In this document: positions 56,027-63,305 of the stretch, piece by piece
Numbering within the stretch: the stretch's first letter is position 1
Layout of the letters: each line of letters begins with the position of its first letter
From: a virus
Strand: one strand, 5' to 3'
DNA: 64,000 bases
IMG/VR virus record: IMGVR_UViG_3300035181_000949
Span: 1 to 64,000 of that record
Program-made: the position numbers and the translations under genes
The notes under the pieces: model-generated
The model's input: only the letters and a program-made list of their open reading frames with translations
The model's database searches: none
Told to the model about the DNA's origin: nothing

Positions 56027-57103
56027 TTATTCTCCTTCTTCAGCATCGAGATCAGGAAGTTCTGGCATCTCATCTGCTGCAATTGTTGGTTGTGCCTTAG
56101 GGTGCTTGAAGAGCTTTGCTGCATCTTCGTGCGTCATGTTGTCAGGCTTAAAGAAATATGTTTCACCATCAATAGGCCCAACGGACATCATCCATCCCTG
56201 TTTCTTACCAGGAACATCAGATTTTGTAATCACACCAAGATCTTCCAAAAGCTCTGCTAGACCAGAGAATGGAGATAATCCAGTGCTGTATGGAAGTTCA
56301 AGTTCAACTTTACTTCCGATTTTCGCAAAGCGCGATTTGTATGTTTCAACTCGCATTCTGATACCGACAATGTCAGTACCTTCCCTCAACTTAAGCTTGG
56401 TAGCCAAAGCAGTAATAGACGGGAAGAACTTAACGCTGTTAGTCATTGCCCATGCGCCATCTCCCATCATGATGTCTTGCGGGTAGACGTGGTCGGTAAA
56501 CACGAGTGCCATTGGAAGCATTGCAATTTTGCCATGAAGCATCTTCAACATTGCCTTACGACGTTTTGCTAGCTGACCAAGGTCACCTTTAACAGTGCCG
56601 TCGCGTTCATAGTTTTCCAATTCAGTGGTAGATGCAAGCATAGCCAAAGAATCAATAACAATAAGAACACGAGGGGCATCATAATTATTAGTGCCATAGC
56701 TCTTGATGTATGAACTAAAGAACTCAGAGAGAACTTGGTTCACATCTTCAATCATGGTGACCTTGACATACGTCATTGAGTCTTCGTCAATCTTAACACC
56801 AATCTTTTGAAGATAAGTAATGTCAAGAGCATTTTCAGAATCAAGAAGCAATACGTGCCAGCCCGATCGCTGTGCCTCACGAATAGCAGAGGTTGCTAGA
56901 AATGATTTGCCTGAACCAGATGGGCCTACAAGAGCTGTAGAGCGGCCAAGTGGTACAAATTTATTCCAGTCGCCAGTGAGCGAGTAGTTTAATGCATAAT
57001 TTCCAGATGAAAGCCACTCATTAACCTGTCGAACCCCAATAGAGATCGTACTGATTTTCTTAGCAGCCTTTTGGAAATCTTTTAGAAATGATAATCCGGC
57101 CAT
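56027..57103 (-). CDS. uvsX: UvsX RecA-like recombinase
   Basis: 358 residues from ATG 57103 (GAGGAAAAAT before it). Walker A GPSGSGKS, Walker B LIVIDSLAML, catalytic Glu region LLLDSENALD, and RecA loop 1/2 regions (FTDHVYPQDIMMGDGAWAM, break). N-terminal DFQKAAKKISTISIG is the polymerisation motif region. C-terminal acidic tail (DEMPELPDLDAEEGE) as in RecA/UvsX. It forms filaments on ssDNA for recombination and for restart of replication. Confidence 0.93.
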   Translation of the reverse strand: MAGLSFLKDFQKAAKKISTISIGVRQVNEWLSSGNYALNYSLTGDWNKFVPLGRSTALVGPSGSGKSFLATSAIREAQRSGWHVLLLDSENALDITYLQKIGVKIDEDSMTYVKVTMIEDVNQVLSEFFSSYIKSYGTNNYDAPRVLIVIDSLAMLASTTELENYERDGTVKGDLGQLAKRRKAMLKMLHGKIAMLPMALVFTDHVYPQDIMMGDGAWAMTNSVKFFPSITALATKLKLREGTDIVGIRMRVETYKSRFAKIGSKVELELPYSTGLSPFSGLAELLEDLGVITKSDVPGKKQGWMMSVGPIDGETYFFKPDNMTHEDAAKLFKHPKAQPTIAADEMPELPDLDAEEGE

Positions 57104-57165
57104 ATTTTTCCTCGTGAAAGGAAATGCTGGAGGGTAATTATCCCCCAAGCATTCCTATTTGTGGA

Positions 57166-58041
57166 TTACTGAGCTTCAGCTGCTGCTTTAGCTTTAGCGC
57201 GAGCCTTGAGTTGTTCAAGGACAGAACCAGTCTTAGCTGGTGTAGGTGCTTCCTCTTCTACAGGAGTAGGTGCTGGAGCTTGCTTAGCTACTAGAGCTGG
57301 CTTTGCAGCAGGAGCTTCATCTTCATCATGACTACTTTCCTTGAATGCTGCACCAGTTTGGTCTGCTGTAAGCAGAGCTTCAACTGTAGCACGGTCCATC
57401 TTGGCACCACGGTAGTCAGCAAGGTTGTAAAGATTGATGGCTTCAAGAATCTCATCTTCCAAATCAGATTGCTTAGGAGCAAAGCTGGATGTGGTGTAAG
57501 AAGCGTACTGACCATTCTTTGTCTTCTTGATGCGGAAGTTGTATCCACCCTTAAGCTCGTAAGGAGGTACTTCCAAGTCTCCAGACTGGAATGCAGCTTG
57601 GATTTGTTTGAACACTGCTGGTCCAAATTCGATCAACTTAACAAGTTGAGATTGGTCATGTTCAATTGGGGACTCGATAACAATTACCTGTCCGATGTAG
57701 GACTTCTTGCGGTAATACTTCTTACCCATCTCTTCATTCTTCTCATCGTAGTACTTACGTGAAAGAGCACAGATTGGGCAATCTTCACCATACATGGAAA
57801 GGCAAGGAACAGTCTTTTTCTGCCCATTAATAATCAACTCGTGCTGAAGATTTTCAACAAGGAATCCGAGGCTGTTTTCGTCGTCAAGGTCGGGGAGGAA
57901 ACGAACAACTGCTGTAGAGTCATCTGGCATTTTCCAGAAGGGATACTTAAGCTTCCAAGATTGGTCGCCTCCACCTGTAGTGGAGGCCTTCTTATCAAAG
58001 GCGCTCTTTAGAGCTTCAAGTTTGTTTTTTGCGCTGGACAT
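57166..58041 (-). CDS. gp32-like ssDNA-binding protein
   Basis: 291 residues, close to T4 gp32 (301). Basic N-terminal arm (MSSAKNKLEALKSAFDKK) for cooperative self-contact; zinc site H-x12-C-x7-C-x2-C in QHELIINGQKKTVPCLSMYG/DCPIC; core KYYRKKSYIGQVIVIE; acidic C-terminal tail followed by a basic end, unusual in that it finishes with SVLEQLKARAKAKAAAEAQ. Coats ssDNA in replication and organises UvsX/UvsY. Own early and late promoters and a leader hairpin. Confidence 0.92.
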   Translation of the reverse strand: MSSAKNKLEALKSAFDKKASTTGGGDQSWKLKYPFWKMPDDSTAVVRFLPDLDDENSLGFLVENLQHELIINGQKKTVPCLSMYGEDCPICALSRKYYDEKNEEMGKKYYRKKSYIGQVIVIESPIEHDQSQLVKLIEFGPAVFKQIQAAFQSGDLEVPPYELKGGYNFRIKKTKNGQYASYTTSSFAPKQSDLEDEILEAINLYNLADYRGAKMDRATVEALLTADQTGAAFKESSHDEDEAPAAKPALVAKQAPAPTPVEEEAPTPAKTGSVLEQLKARAKAKAAAEAQ

Positions 58042-58080
58042 AAATTTCTCCTAAAAATTAAAAATCAAAGTAAAATAAAC

Positions 58081-58099
58081 TGTGCAATTGAATTGCACA
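58081..58099 (-). promoter_or_regulatory. leader hairpin of the gp32 gene (possible autoregulatory site)
   Basis: TGTGCAATT and AATTGCACA form a 9-bp perfect stem with a single loop base as drawn (a 4-7 base loop in practice), 40-58 bases before the gp32 ATG. Between it and the AGGAG lies an A/U-rich unstructured stretch. T4 gp32 represses its own mRNA by binding from a structured nucleation site across such a stretch. Confidence 0.5.
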
Positions 58100-58102
58100 A
58101 AA

Positions 58103-58110
58103 TATTTATA
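58103..58110 (-). promoter_or_regulatory. late promoter of gp32 (TATAAATA)
   Basis: Exact late motif reading leftward, just above the leader hairpin, 62 bases before the gp32 ATG. Confidence 0.7.
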
Positions 58111-58219
58111 GTACGCTCAACCAGTATGTAGTTAAGACATTAAATTCATCATGGGTGGTTCAAGAAGAACTCTTGAACAAAGTCATCATCTAGACAACAT
58201 TGCATTGTCTGTAAAGGTT

Positions 58220-58248
58220 ATTATACACTGCGCTGGCGGTGTAGTAAA
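58220..58248 (-). promoter_or_regulatory. early-type promoter of the gp32-uvsX unit
   Basis: TTTACT (58243-58248), 17 bases, TATAAT (58220-58225), leftward. Confidence 0.8.
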
Positions 58249-58251
58249 CTC

Positions 58252-58550
58252 TTATTTTGCAATTAAAGAAGTCAGAGTGATCTTCTCGATGGGTCCCTGT
58301 GCTGCTTTCTTCTCGCCAAGTTTCAGAAGTATTGGTGACTTTGTTTCAGCCTTGACGAGCAAATTTGACAATGCAGAATTACCCCACTTTGCTCTAGTAC
58401 CCGCTTTTCAGTTGCATATTACATAGCCTCAGCAGGAGTATGAGCAAAGCTCCACTTGTAATGAGGCTGCTTTTAGAGTAGTAACCCTTGTCTTTGAACA
58501 CATCCAGGTACACCGTTTTAGTAATAGGATTTGGAGTGTTCAGGATATCA
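58252..58550 (-). pseudogene. frameshifted small gene(s) upstream of gp32
   Basis: Two overlapping open stretches. One (LNTPNPITKTVYLDVFKDKG... LLILLLRLCNMQLKSGY) lacks a normal start and ends at 58396; the other, one base out of phase, reads TRAKWGNSALSNLLVKAETKS... SLIAK and stops at 58252. GAGG before ATG 58417 would start MQLKSG; removing one A of AAAA joins the halves into a 53-residue protein. Coding-like but broken here. Confidence 0.4.
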
Positions 58551-58551
58551 A

Positions 58552-59112
58552 TCAGCCCGGAACAGGATACCTTTCAGTTGCTGTTCGATCTTTGGAGCCG
58601 TCTACAACAACCAGAAAATCTACTTCATCACCAACCATCAGAGATTGCTGGCGCATGTACATATCACGTACCATAGATTCAGGCACAGTCTTATCAGTAC
58701 GAGTTGACTGACGAGAGAGGATGGTATCCAGAGGAGTCATCATCTCAACACCCCAAATCGCAAACTTCTTCGAACGTGCATCTTGAATCCAACGAGCCCG
58801 AGACTTACGAGTCAGGTTCATGTTGTCGACAAACAGAATATCTGCAGCCAGGCACTTAGCCCACAATTCATTTACGAATGCGTCGAACTCCTTCTGATTA
58901 TCATTTGCATGTTGGAAAGCCATCTCGTAGATGGACTTCTCATCATCCAGGTCAGAAACCATTCCAGTCTTTGACATCAGGAAACGAATACGACAGTTAT
59001 CCAGGGAGAAGACCATGTGTAGTCCATCACCAGCAATCTTCTTGATGCGCGATATGGTCGTGGACTTGCCCGAACCAGATACACCAACCATGACAAAACA
59101 AACCTTAGCCAT
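58552..59112 (-). CDS. P-loop kinase, polynucleotide-kinase-like
   Basis: 186 residues. Walker A GVSGSGKST at residue 11; FSLDNCRIRFL (catalytic Asp region) and ADILFVDNMNLTRKSRARW (NxN...R pattern) match the 5'-kinase domain of T4 Pnk-type enzymes and related P-loop kinases. The 3'-phosphatase half of Pnk is missing. It may phosphorylate RNA or DNA 5' ends in repair; substrate unknown. Confidence 0.7.
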   Translation of the reverse strand: MAKVCFVMVGVSGSGKSTTISRIKKIAGDGLHMVFSLDNCRIRFLMSKTGMVSDLDDEKSIYEMAFQHANDNQKEFDAFVNELWAKCLAADILFVDNMNLTRKSRARWIQDARSKKFAIWGVEMMTPLDTILSRQSTRTDKTVPESMVRDMYMRQQSLMVGDEVDFLVVVDGSKDRTATERYPVPG

Positions 59113-59283
59113 TCTCTTCTCCAGACTTGACTGGTAATTCCAGCCCCATTAATGATGTTGTACTAGTAGAGATGAAACGCTATGTGCTCACGCTAATTCA
59201 ATAGCTCCTTCGCCATTCGATTTTACATCTACTAGTGAGCGAGTAAAGCTGAAGCTTCAATTCAGCCGTCTCTTGATCTTGTA

Positions 59284-59901
59284 TTATACTATTTCCCAGC
59301 CCTTCATCCAGGCATCTACAGCGGCCAGATTTTCAGCTTGATCATCAGAGTTACGGCCATGGGTATCACACAGCAGCATATCCAGCCACGCTTGATGCCC
59401 AGCATTACCCATTCGATTAATCAGAGATTCCTTTAGAGCCTTACGCTTCTTCTTATCCTTCAGCATAAATGGAACGTGATACTCGATCATCAGCGCTATG
59501 TTGGAGATATCTAAGTTGGACAGTCTCAGGGTTTCCTTTACCATCTCTTGGTTAGACATCGCATAATCTATCCACATGCGAGCAGACAATTGCTCATGAC
59601 CATGGTAGGAACGATACTCACCACGCTCGGCAGAGGTCTTTACCACTTGAGCTGGTGGCTTACCCACATCATGAAACAGACAGGCTACCATTGTCAAAAC
59701 ACGCTGCACATCATTACGATAGTTGAACAGGTTATCTTTGTACCAATCCAGCAACATGCGCGTATGCACTGACACGTTCTCTTCACGATGCCATGTGCTA
59801 TCTTCACGAGTGTTAACCATGTCGCGCCACATTTGAGTCATTCGAAAACGCTTAAAGAAAGCATCGAAACGTTCTTGTACATCAGACAACATTATCTCCA
59901 A
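59284..59901 (-). CDS. HD-domain phosphohydrolase
   Basis: 205 residues. H...HD...D pattern: SVHTRMLLDW (H), ACLFHDVGKP (HD), then HGHEQ and MIEYHVPF, and MLLCDTHGR (D). The spacing matches the HD domain that follows the nucleotidyltransferase core in many bacterial CCA enzymes, which acts as a 2',3'-cyclic phosphodiesterase/phosphatase on RNA ends. The phage CCA-like enzyme at 22831 lacks this domain, so the two may act together. Other HD substrates (dNTPs) are possible. Confidence 0.7.
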   Translation of the reverse strand: MEIMLSDVQERFDAFFKRFRMTQMWRDMVNTREDSTWHREENVSVHTRMLLDWYKDNLFNYRNDVQRVLTMVACLFHDVGKPPAQVVKTSAERGEYRSYHGHEQLSARMWIDYAMSNQEMVKETLRLSNLDISNIALMIEYHVPFMLKDKKKRKALKESLINRMGNAGHQAWLDMLLCDTHGRNSDDQAENLAAVDAWMKGWEIV

Positions 59902-59919
59902 AATTCCATTATAATCTTA

Positions 59920-60192
59920 TTAGGGTCGTTTGTAAACTTGAGTTAGAACATCCCGCAAAAACCAGATAGGTTCTGAATCATAAGCACCATACTCAGCAAA
60001 CTGTCGCATGATGCTCATCATGTATTCTTGGGCAGTGTCTTTGGTGCTACCATCAGTATTCACTGCCAGCCTGAGAGCTTTATTCAAAGCATCTGCAGCA
60101 GGTTTACAATCCCTGGAAGCAGTGTTCAGCTGCCACTCTCCAGCAGAAAACTTCGGATAAATCTTGACTTGCCTTGCTATGTTTTTCATCAT
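59920..60192 (-). CDS. unknown 90-residue protein
   Basis: MMKNIARQVKIYPKFSAGEWQL... DVLTQVYKRP. Basic start and helical body (ALNKALRLAVN, YMMSIMRQFAEYG). Overlaps the upstream gene by 4 bases. No family recognised. Confidence 0.5.
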   Translation of the reverse strand: MMKNIARQVKIYPKFSAGEWQLNTASRDCKPAADALNKALRLAVNTDGSTKDTAQEYMMSIMRQFAEYGAYDSEPIWFLRDVLTQVYKRP

Positions 60193-60401
60193 ATTTGTCC
60201 CATTCTATATGCCATAATGGCTGTTACTAAAGGTAAACATTCCCTCCATTCTTGGAGGTCTTCATCATCCTTCATCTCTTGCATGTATCGTCCATAATGA
60301 CCAGCTCGAACAGCAAAGATGTTCAGTAAAATCTCATTTACACATCGAGTATAAAATCTCGATGCCTCTGGAGCCATGTGCTTGAAATGCTGCTCCATCA
60401 A
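60189..60401 (-). CDS. unknown 70-residue helical protein
   Basis: MMEQHFKHMAPEASRFYTRCVNEILLNIF... AYRMGQI, helical with many His, Arg and Glu. Overlaps both neighbours by 4 bases (ATGA). No family recognised. Confidence 0.5.
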   Translation of the reverse strand: MMEQHFKHMAPEASRFYTRCVNEILLNIFAVRAGHYGRYMQEMKDDEDLQEWRECLPLVTAIMAYRMGQI

Positions 60402-60727
60402 TCAATTCTAGATTGTACAGTTGCATTGACTCCCATCTTCTTGAGCACACCAGCAAAAGCACGGGCCCCTTCAATCTTTGCATCCATCCATTGAGTAGCA
60501 TTACCACTTGGGTTATAAACCATGTATCCGCCAGCGTAGCTATCTACCTTTCCAAGACCCATCTCTTTGAGAGCCTTTACAACTGGACCACGAGCTGGAC
60601 GAATCTTTACCCATGCAAAACCGCAAGGATACCAGACATCTGGATTATCATTGATCATCTTTTGAGCTGCAGCCCGTGCAGCTTGAAGAGCTAGTTCGAT
60701 TTGGGTCTTGATTTGATCAACTTGCAT
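60398..60727 (-). CDS. unknown 109-residue protein
   Basis: From ATG 60727 (MQVDQIKTQIELALQAARAAAQKM). The middle (WYPCGFAWVKIRPARGP, SYAGGYMVYNPSGNATQWMDAK) looks like a small alpha/beta domain found in several large phages. Overlaps the upstream gene by 11 bases. Function unknown. Confidence 0.55.
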   Translation of the reverse strand: MQVDQIKTQIELALQAARAAAQKMINDNPDVWYPCGFAWVKIRPARGPVVKALKEMGLGKVDSYAGGYMVYNPSGNATQWMDAKIEGARAFAGVLKKMGVNATVQSRID

Positions 60728-61058
60728 TTTTTGCACCTTTAGTATAAAAGCCAGAACGAATTCCCATCAGAAACGATACCACGACATCTGCAGAATTCTC
60801 AGTATTGATTGATGTTTCGGAATTGGCCCGATAAAAGTTTATCAACTGCCAAGGACCGAATCCGCCAATCCACTTGTAAAGTTCAAAATACTTTACAACA
60901 ACAGGCTTCTTGAAAATCTTACGTTGAACATAAGAGCGTTCGATAACCTGCCAATCTTCTTTGGTCTCATCACGAACAGTCTTTAATATCTTGTTCAACT
61001 CCTCATTAGAGGTAGGAACATTCAATTCACTATCGTGGAGAAAAGTGGTGATGCACAT
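60717..61058 (-). CDS. unknown 113-residue protein
   Basis: MCITTFLHDSELNVPTSNEELN... FYTKGAKNAS. Central YKWIGGFGPWQLINFYR aromatic region. Overlaps the small gene above it by 29 bases. No family recognised. Confidence 0.5.
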   Translation of the reverse strand: MCITTFLHDSELNVPTSNEELNKILKTVRDETKEDWQVIERSYVQRKIFKKPVVVKYFELYKWIGGFGPWQLINFYRANSETSINTENSADVVVSFLMGIRSGFYTKGAKNAS

Positions 61059-61215
61059 CTGATTCTTCCTTTGTTAATTTGCAATAACCATAAGTACTTG
61101 CTGTTTCAAACCTGTGTTGAGCTATTATACACTGCTCTTCTGTTTGGTAAACGTGGGTTTCAAATTTAGTTTGTTCTCCACCATTTATCAGAATGACTAG
61201 AAGAAGAGTCCACAT
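61030..61215 (-). CDS. small exported or anchored protein
   Basis: 61 residues. A short hydrophobic N-terminus (MWTLLLVILI) followed by a hydrophilic part with paired Cys (QCIIAQHRFETASTYGYCKL). Similar tiny signal-bearing proteins are frequent in phages. An early-type promoter lies within this gene, aimed at the next genes. Confidence 0.45.
   Translation of the reverse strand: MWTLLLVILINGGEQTKFETHVYQTEEQCIIAQHRFETASTYGYCKLTKEESDVHHHFSPR
61124..61151 (-). promoter_or_regulatory. early-type promoter inside the 61-residue gene
   Basis: TTTACC (61146-61151), 16 bases, TATAAT (61124-61129), leftward. It would drive the genes from 61058 down. Confidence 0.65.
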
Positions 61216-61226
61216 TTACATTTCAC

Positions 61227-61400
61227 CTTAGCATAGGTGGTATACTATTTGAGAAAATCGGCAATTGGAGCAGTGTAAATGAAACCATTACCAGCATCAC
61301 AGAGGAATGCATAATTAATCATGTCATAGCCAAATTCAACCTCAACCACTGGTGCCTTACTTTCGCGGTGCTTATAACGATCTTGAACTTTCGTAATCAC
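61227..61400 (-). CDS. 57-residue protein with GTG start
   Basis: GTG 61398-61400 overlaps the stop of the metallopeptidase gene; ORF MITKVQDRYKHRESKAPVVEVEF... IVYHLC. No ribosome-binding site, so translation by coupling. Composition looks real. Function unknown. Confidence 0.5.
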
Positions 61401-61837
61401 ATCAATTCTATGGCCCGCCGCATAATCAATTCTTGACGGGAGAATGCTTCAATCTCCCATGGACGATCCAAATATGGTGTATCTGCTGGATAACTCTTTC
61501 CTAACCAGGTCTGAGAACCATCAGCCATACTCTTTAACTGACCCTTTACCAATTGCTTTACATGAACCATCTCGTGTGCTAAAGACAAAGCGAGTTCCTT
61601 GTGAGCAATCAAGAACTTATTGCCACGAAGAAGTTGGGGCTTGATCACAACCAAGATGCAATCAACACCACTAATACCCATGTTAACCGTAATACCCTCA
61701 TTGTCACCAAAGCCATCATCAATGATCACACAAACCGCAGAAACACTGTTTTCGATCTTGAGTTGCTTGATAATCGAGGGCATCAAAGCATTTGCAAACT
61801 TGCTATTCTTGGCGCTTCCTTCAACTGAGAATTCCAT
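61397..61837 (-). CDS. zinc metallopeptidase-like protein
   Basis: 146 residues. HEMVHVKQLVKGQLK gives HExxH with a distal WEIEAFSRQ (Glu ligand) as in small metallopeptidases found in phages (M48-like/minor gluzincin folds). PADTPYLDRPWEIEA is a phage-typical stretch before the last helix. Substrate unknown. Confidence 0.75.
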   Translation of the reverse strand: MEFSVEGSAKNSKFANALMPSIIKQLKIENSVSAVCVIIDDGFGDNEGITVNMGISGVDCILVVIKPQLLRGNKFLIAHKELALSLAHEMVHVKQLVKGQLKSMADGSQTWLGKSYPADTPYLDRPWEIEAFSRQELIMRRAIELM

Positions 61838-61846
61838 TTTCCTCTT

Positions 61847-62161
61847 TCAGTCGTTATAGATGGTAACCTTAACAGAACGTAATGCTGGATGTGCATTCAC
61901 TGTAGCAGCAGTAGGAACAAAATCCCATCGGATAACATCACCATCTGAGTTACGAAAAACATCTTCAAGAGTGAAGTAAACAATGCTGCCTGTCTTCGAG
62001 GAACGCATCGCGAAACCAAGGTCCATCGAATCATTGAACATTTGACGGAGAACTGAGGGAACTTCAGCAATATTGGCGGAGAAATGACCGTATTCCTTAC
62101 TCCAAAGGAAATTGTCTGAAGAGTAGCAATGACCGATAAAGTTAAAAGGCAGATTCATCAT
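61847..62161 (-). CDS. unknown 104-residue protein
   Basis: MMNLPFNFIGHCYSSDNFLWSKEYG... SVKVTIYND. Beta-rich; a conserved-looking DVIRWDFVPT region. First gene after a strong early-type promoter. No family recognised. Confidence 0.55.
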   Translation of the reverse strand: MMNLPFNFIGHCYSSDNFLWSKEYGHFSANIAEVPSVLRQMFNDSMDLGFAMRSSKTGSIVYFTLEDVFRNSDGDVIRWDFVPTAATVNAHPALRSVKVTIYND

Positions 62162-62180
62162 TTGTTTCCGTTGATAAGTT

Positions 62181-62209
62181 ATTATACAACAGAACCTGAT
62201 AAATGAACA
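62181..62209 (-). promoter_or_regulatory. early-type promoter with upstream GTTAC element
   Basis: TGTTCA (62204-62209), 17 bases, TATAAT (62181-62186), leftward. GGTTACTTTGTTAC (minus strand) lies upstream at 62221-62234, and further GTTAC copies follow to about 62266. Confidence 0.75.
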
Positions 62210-62338
62210 CAGTTATTTGTGTAACAAAGTAACCAAATTAAGGTTACTTTTATGTTACTCTGTTACAACTTGAACTCTAAAGTGGTAGAAATAGTCGGAT
62301 CAGTTAGCATTTCTGACATCGCTGCTGGATCTGCAGTT

Positions 62339-62650
62339 CTAACTGGAACTTGCAGCGTGGCGAGAACGCTTCATTTTACCGGCCCTTCCCGCCTTGGACC
62401 ATTCATATGCATAACCGTCTGGAGTCTTCCCATCAACAATGGAATCAACTCCTGACTTACCGACAGAATTCTTGTTCTGTGATGCCATCGTAACAAATTG
62501 GTTCTGAGGTTCAATACGAAGTTCAGCCATAAGCTTCATCGCTTCACCCATTGGGTCAGCATAATCTTCGTGGCTGAAAAATGCACTACGCGAACCGATG
62601 TCAGTAACATCGATCCAAAATACCATAAATCCTTCAATTTGTTCCATCAT
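62339..62650 (-). CDS. unknown 103-residue protein
   Basis: MMEQIEGFMVFWIDVTDIGSRSAFF... RKRSRHAASSS-like basic end (KMKRSRHAASSS). An N-terminal strand-rich part with FFSHEDYADPMGEAMKLMAELR. Overlaps the upstream gene by 17 bases. No family recognised. Confidence 0.5.
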   Translation of the reverse strand: MMEQIEGFMVFWIDVTDIGSRSAFFSHEDYADPMGEAMKLMAELRIEPQNQFVTMASQNKNSVGKSGVDSIVDGKTPDGYAYEWSKAGRAGKMKRSRHAASSS

Positions 62651-62852
62651 CTTCTTTTGTAAGGTCTATCGCATCGTCGGTTTGCGTTTTAACAGGAGCC
62701 ATTTCCTTGAGCTGTTCAAAGACGTAAAGCATGACAACAGCATCATCGTTTAAATGTTTTTGCTGCTTAATCGTCGTGGCAATTTCAAAGTTGCGGGCGA
62801 ATTGAGCAATGTCGCCACCAATCTTGATACCATATCCTGCAAATTTGTACAT
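62634..62852 (-). CDS. unknown acidic 72-residue protein
   Basis: MYKFAGYGIKIGGDIAQFARN... LTKEDDGTN. Helical, acidic end. Overlaps the next gene by 17 bases. No family recognised. Confidence 0.5.
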   Translation of the reverse strand: MYKFAGYGIKIGGDIAQFARNFEIATTIKQQKHLNDDAVVMLYVFEQLKEMAPVKTQTDDAIDLTKEDDGTN

Positions 62853-62906
62853 GTCTGATCCTTAATCTAAGTTAGATTATATTACAATGTCAGACCGAAA
62901 GTAATC

Positions 62907-63305
62907 TTATGTTCCAGCAGGATAGGCTGGTTTTACAGGAAGAGCAACGATTGCTGTTCCAGAGATAATCGCTCTAAGAGCTGAACGATAGTCCTTCCAG
63001 TCCTGAGGAACAGCCACACCGGCTTCTGCACATCGGATAACCACAGTGTCAGATTGGTTGAGAGCTGCACTTGCTGCCGACTTTAAAATGCGAAGCTGCT
63101 CAGCAGGATTAATAACTGGTTCTACGTAAGGAACCAGAACCACTCCTGAAGAAGCGTCAGCAAGATCTGCTTGAAGAGCCATCCACGCTTCAGGAGTAGC
63201 AGTCTCATGAATGTGATATGGGTAGGTTTTGAAGATTGCGTTAACGCTACCATCAGCATTTAAGTTGTATGGACCAGAAAATCCAAGATTGGTTAGTTTA
63301 GACAT
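62907..63305 (-). CDS. tail-fibre assembly-like protein
   Basis: 132 residues from ATG 63305. C-terminal RCAEAGVAVPQDWKDYRSALRAI... LPVKPAYPAGT matches the C-terminal half of phage tail-fibre assembly/XkdW-like proteins (W.(d/e)YR.ALR.I...LP..P). Immediately after a fibre gene, which fits a chaperone or tip protein. Confidence 0.65.
   Translation of the reverse strand: MSKLTNLGFSGPYNLNADGSVNAIFKTYPYHIHETATPEAWMALQADLADASSGVVLVPYVEPVINPAEQLRILKSAASAALNQSDTVVIRCAEAGVAVPQDWKDYRSALRAIISGTAIVALPVKPAYPAGT

Noticed and set aside
58151-58426. 91-codon plus-strand ORF before gp32
   Set aside because: It runs through the early promoter on the other strand and has no ribosome-binding site; the minus strand of this stretch looks more coding.
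59283-59311. TATAAT box near 59283 as an early promoter
   Set aside because: The -10 is perfect but the sequence at the -35 position (CTGGAT) does not match the family. The same applies to 40444-40449 and 16388-16393.
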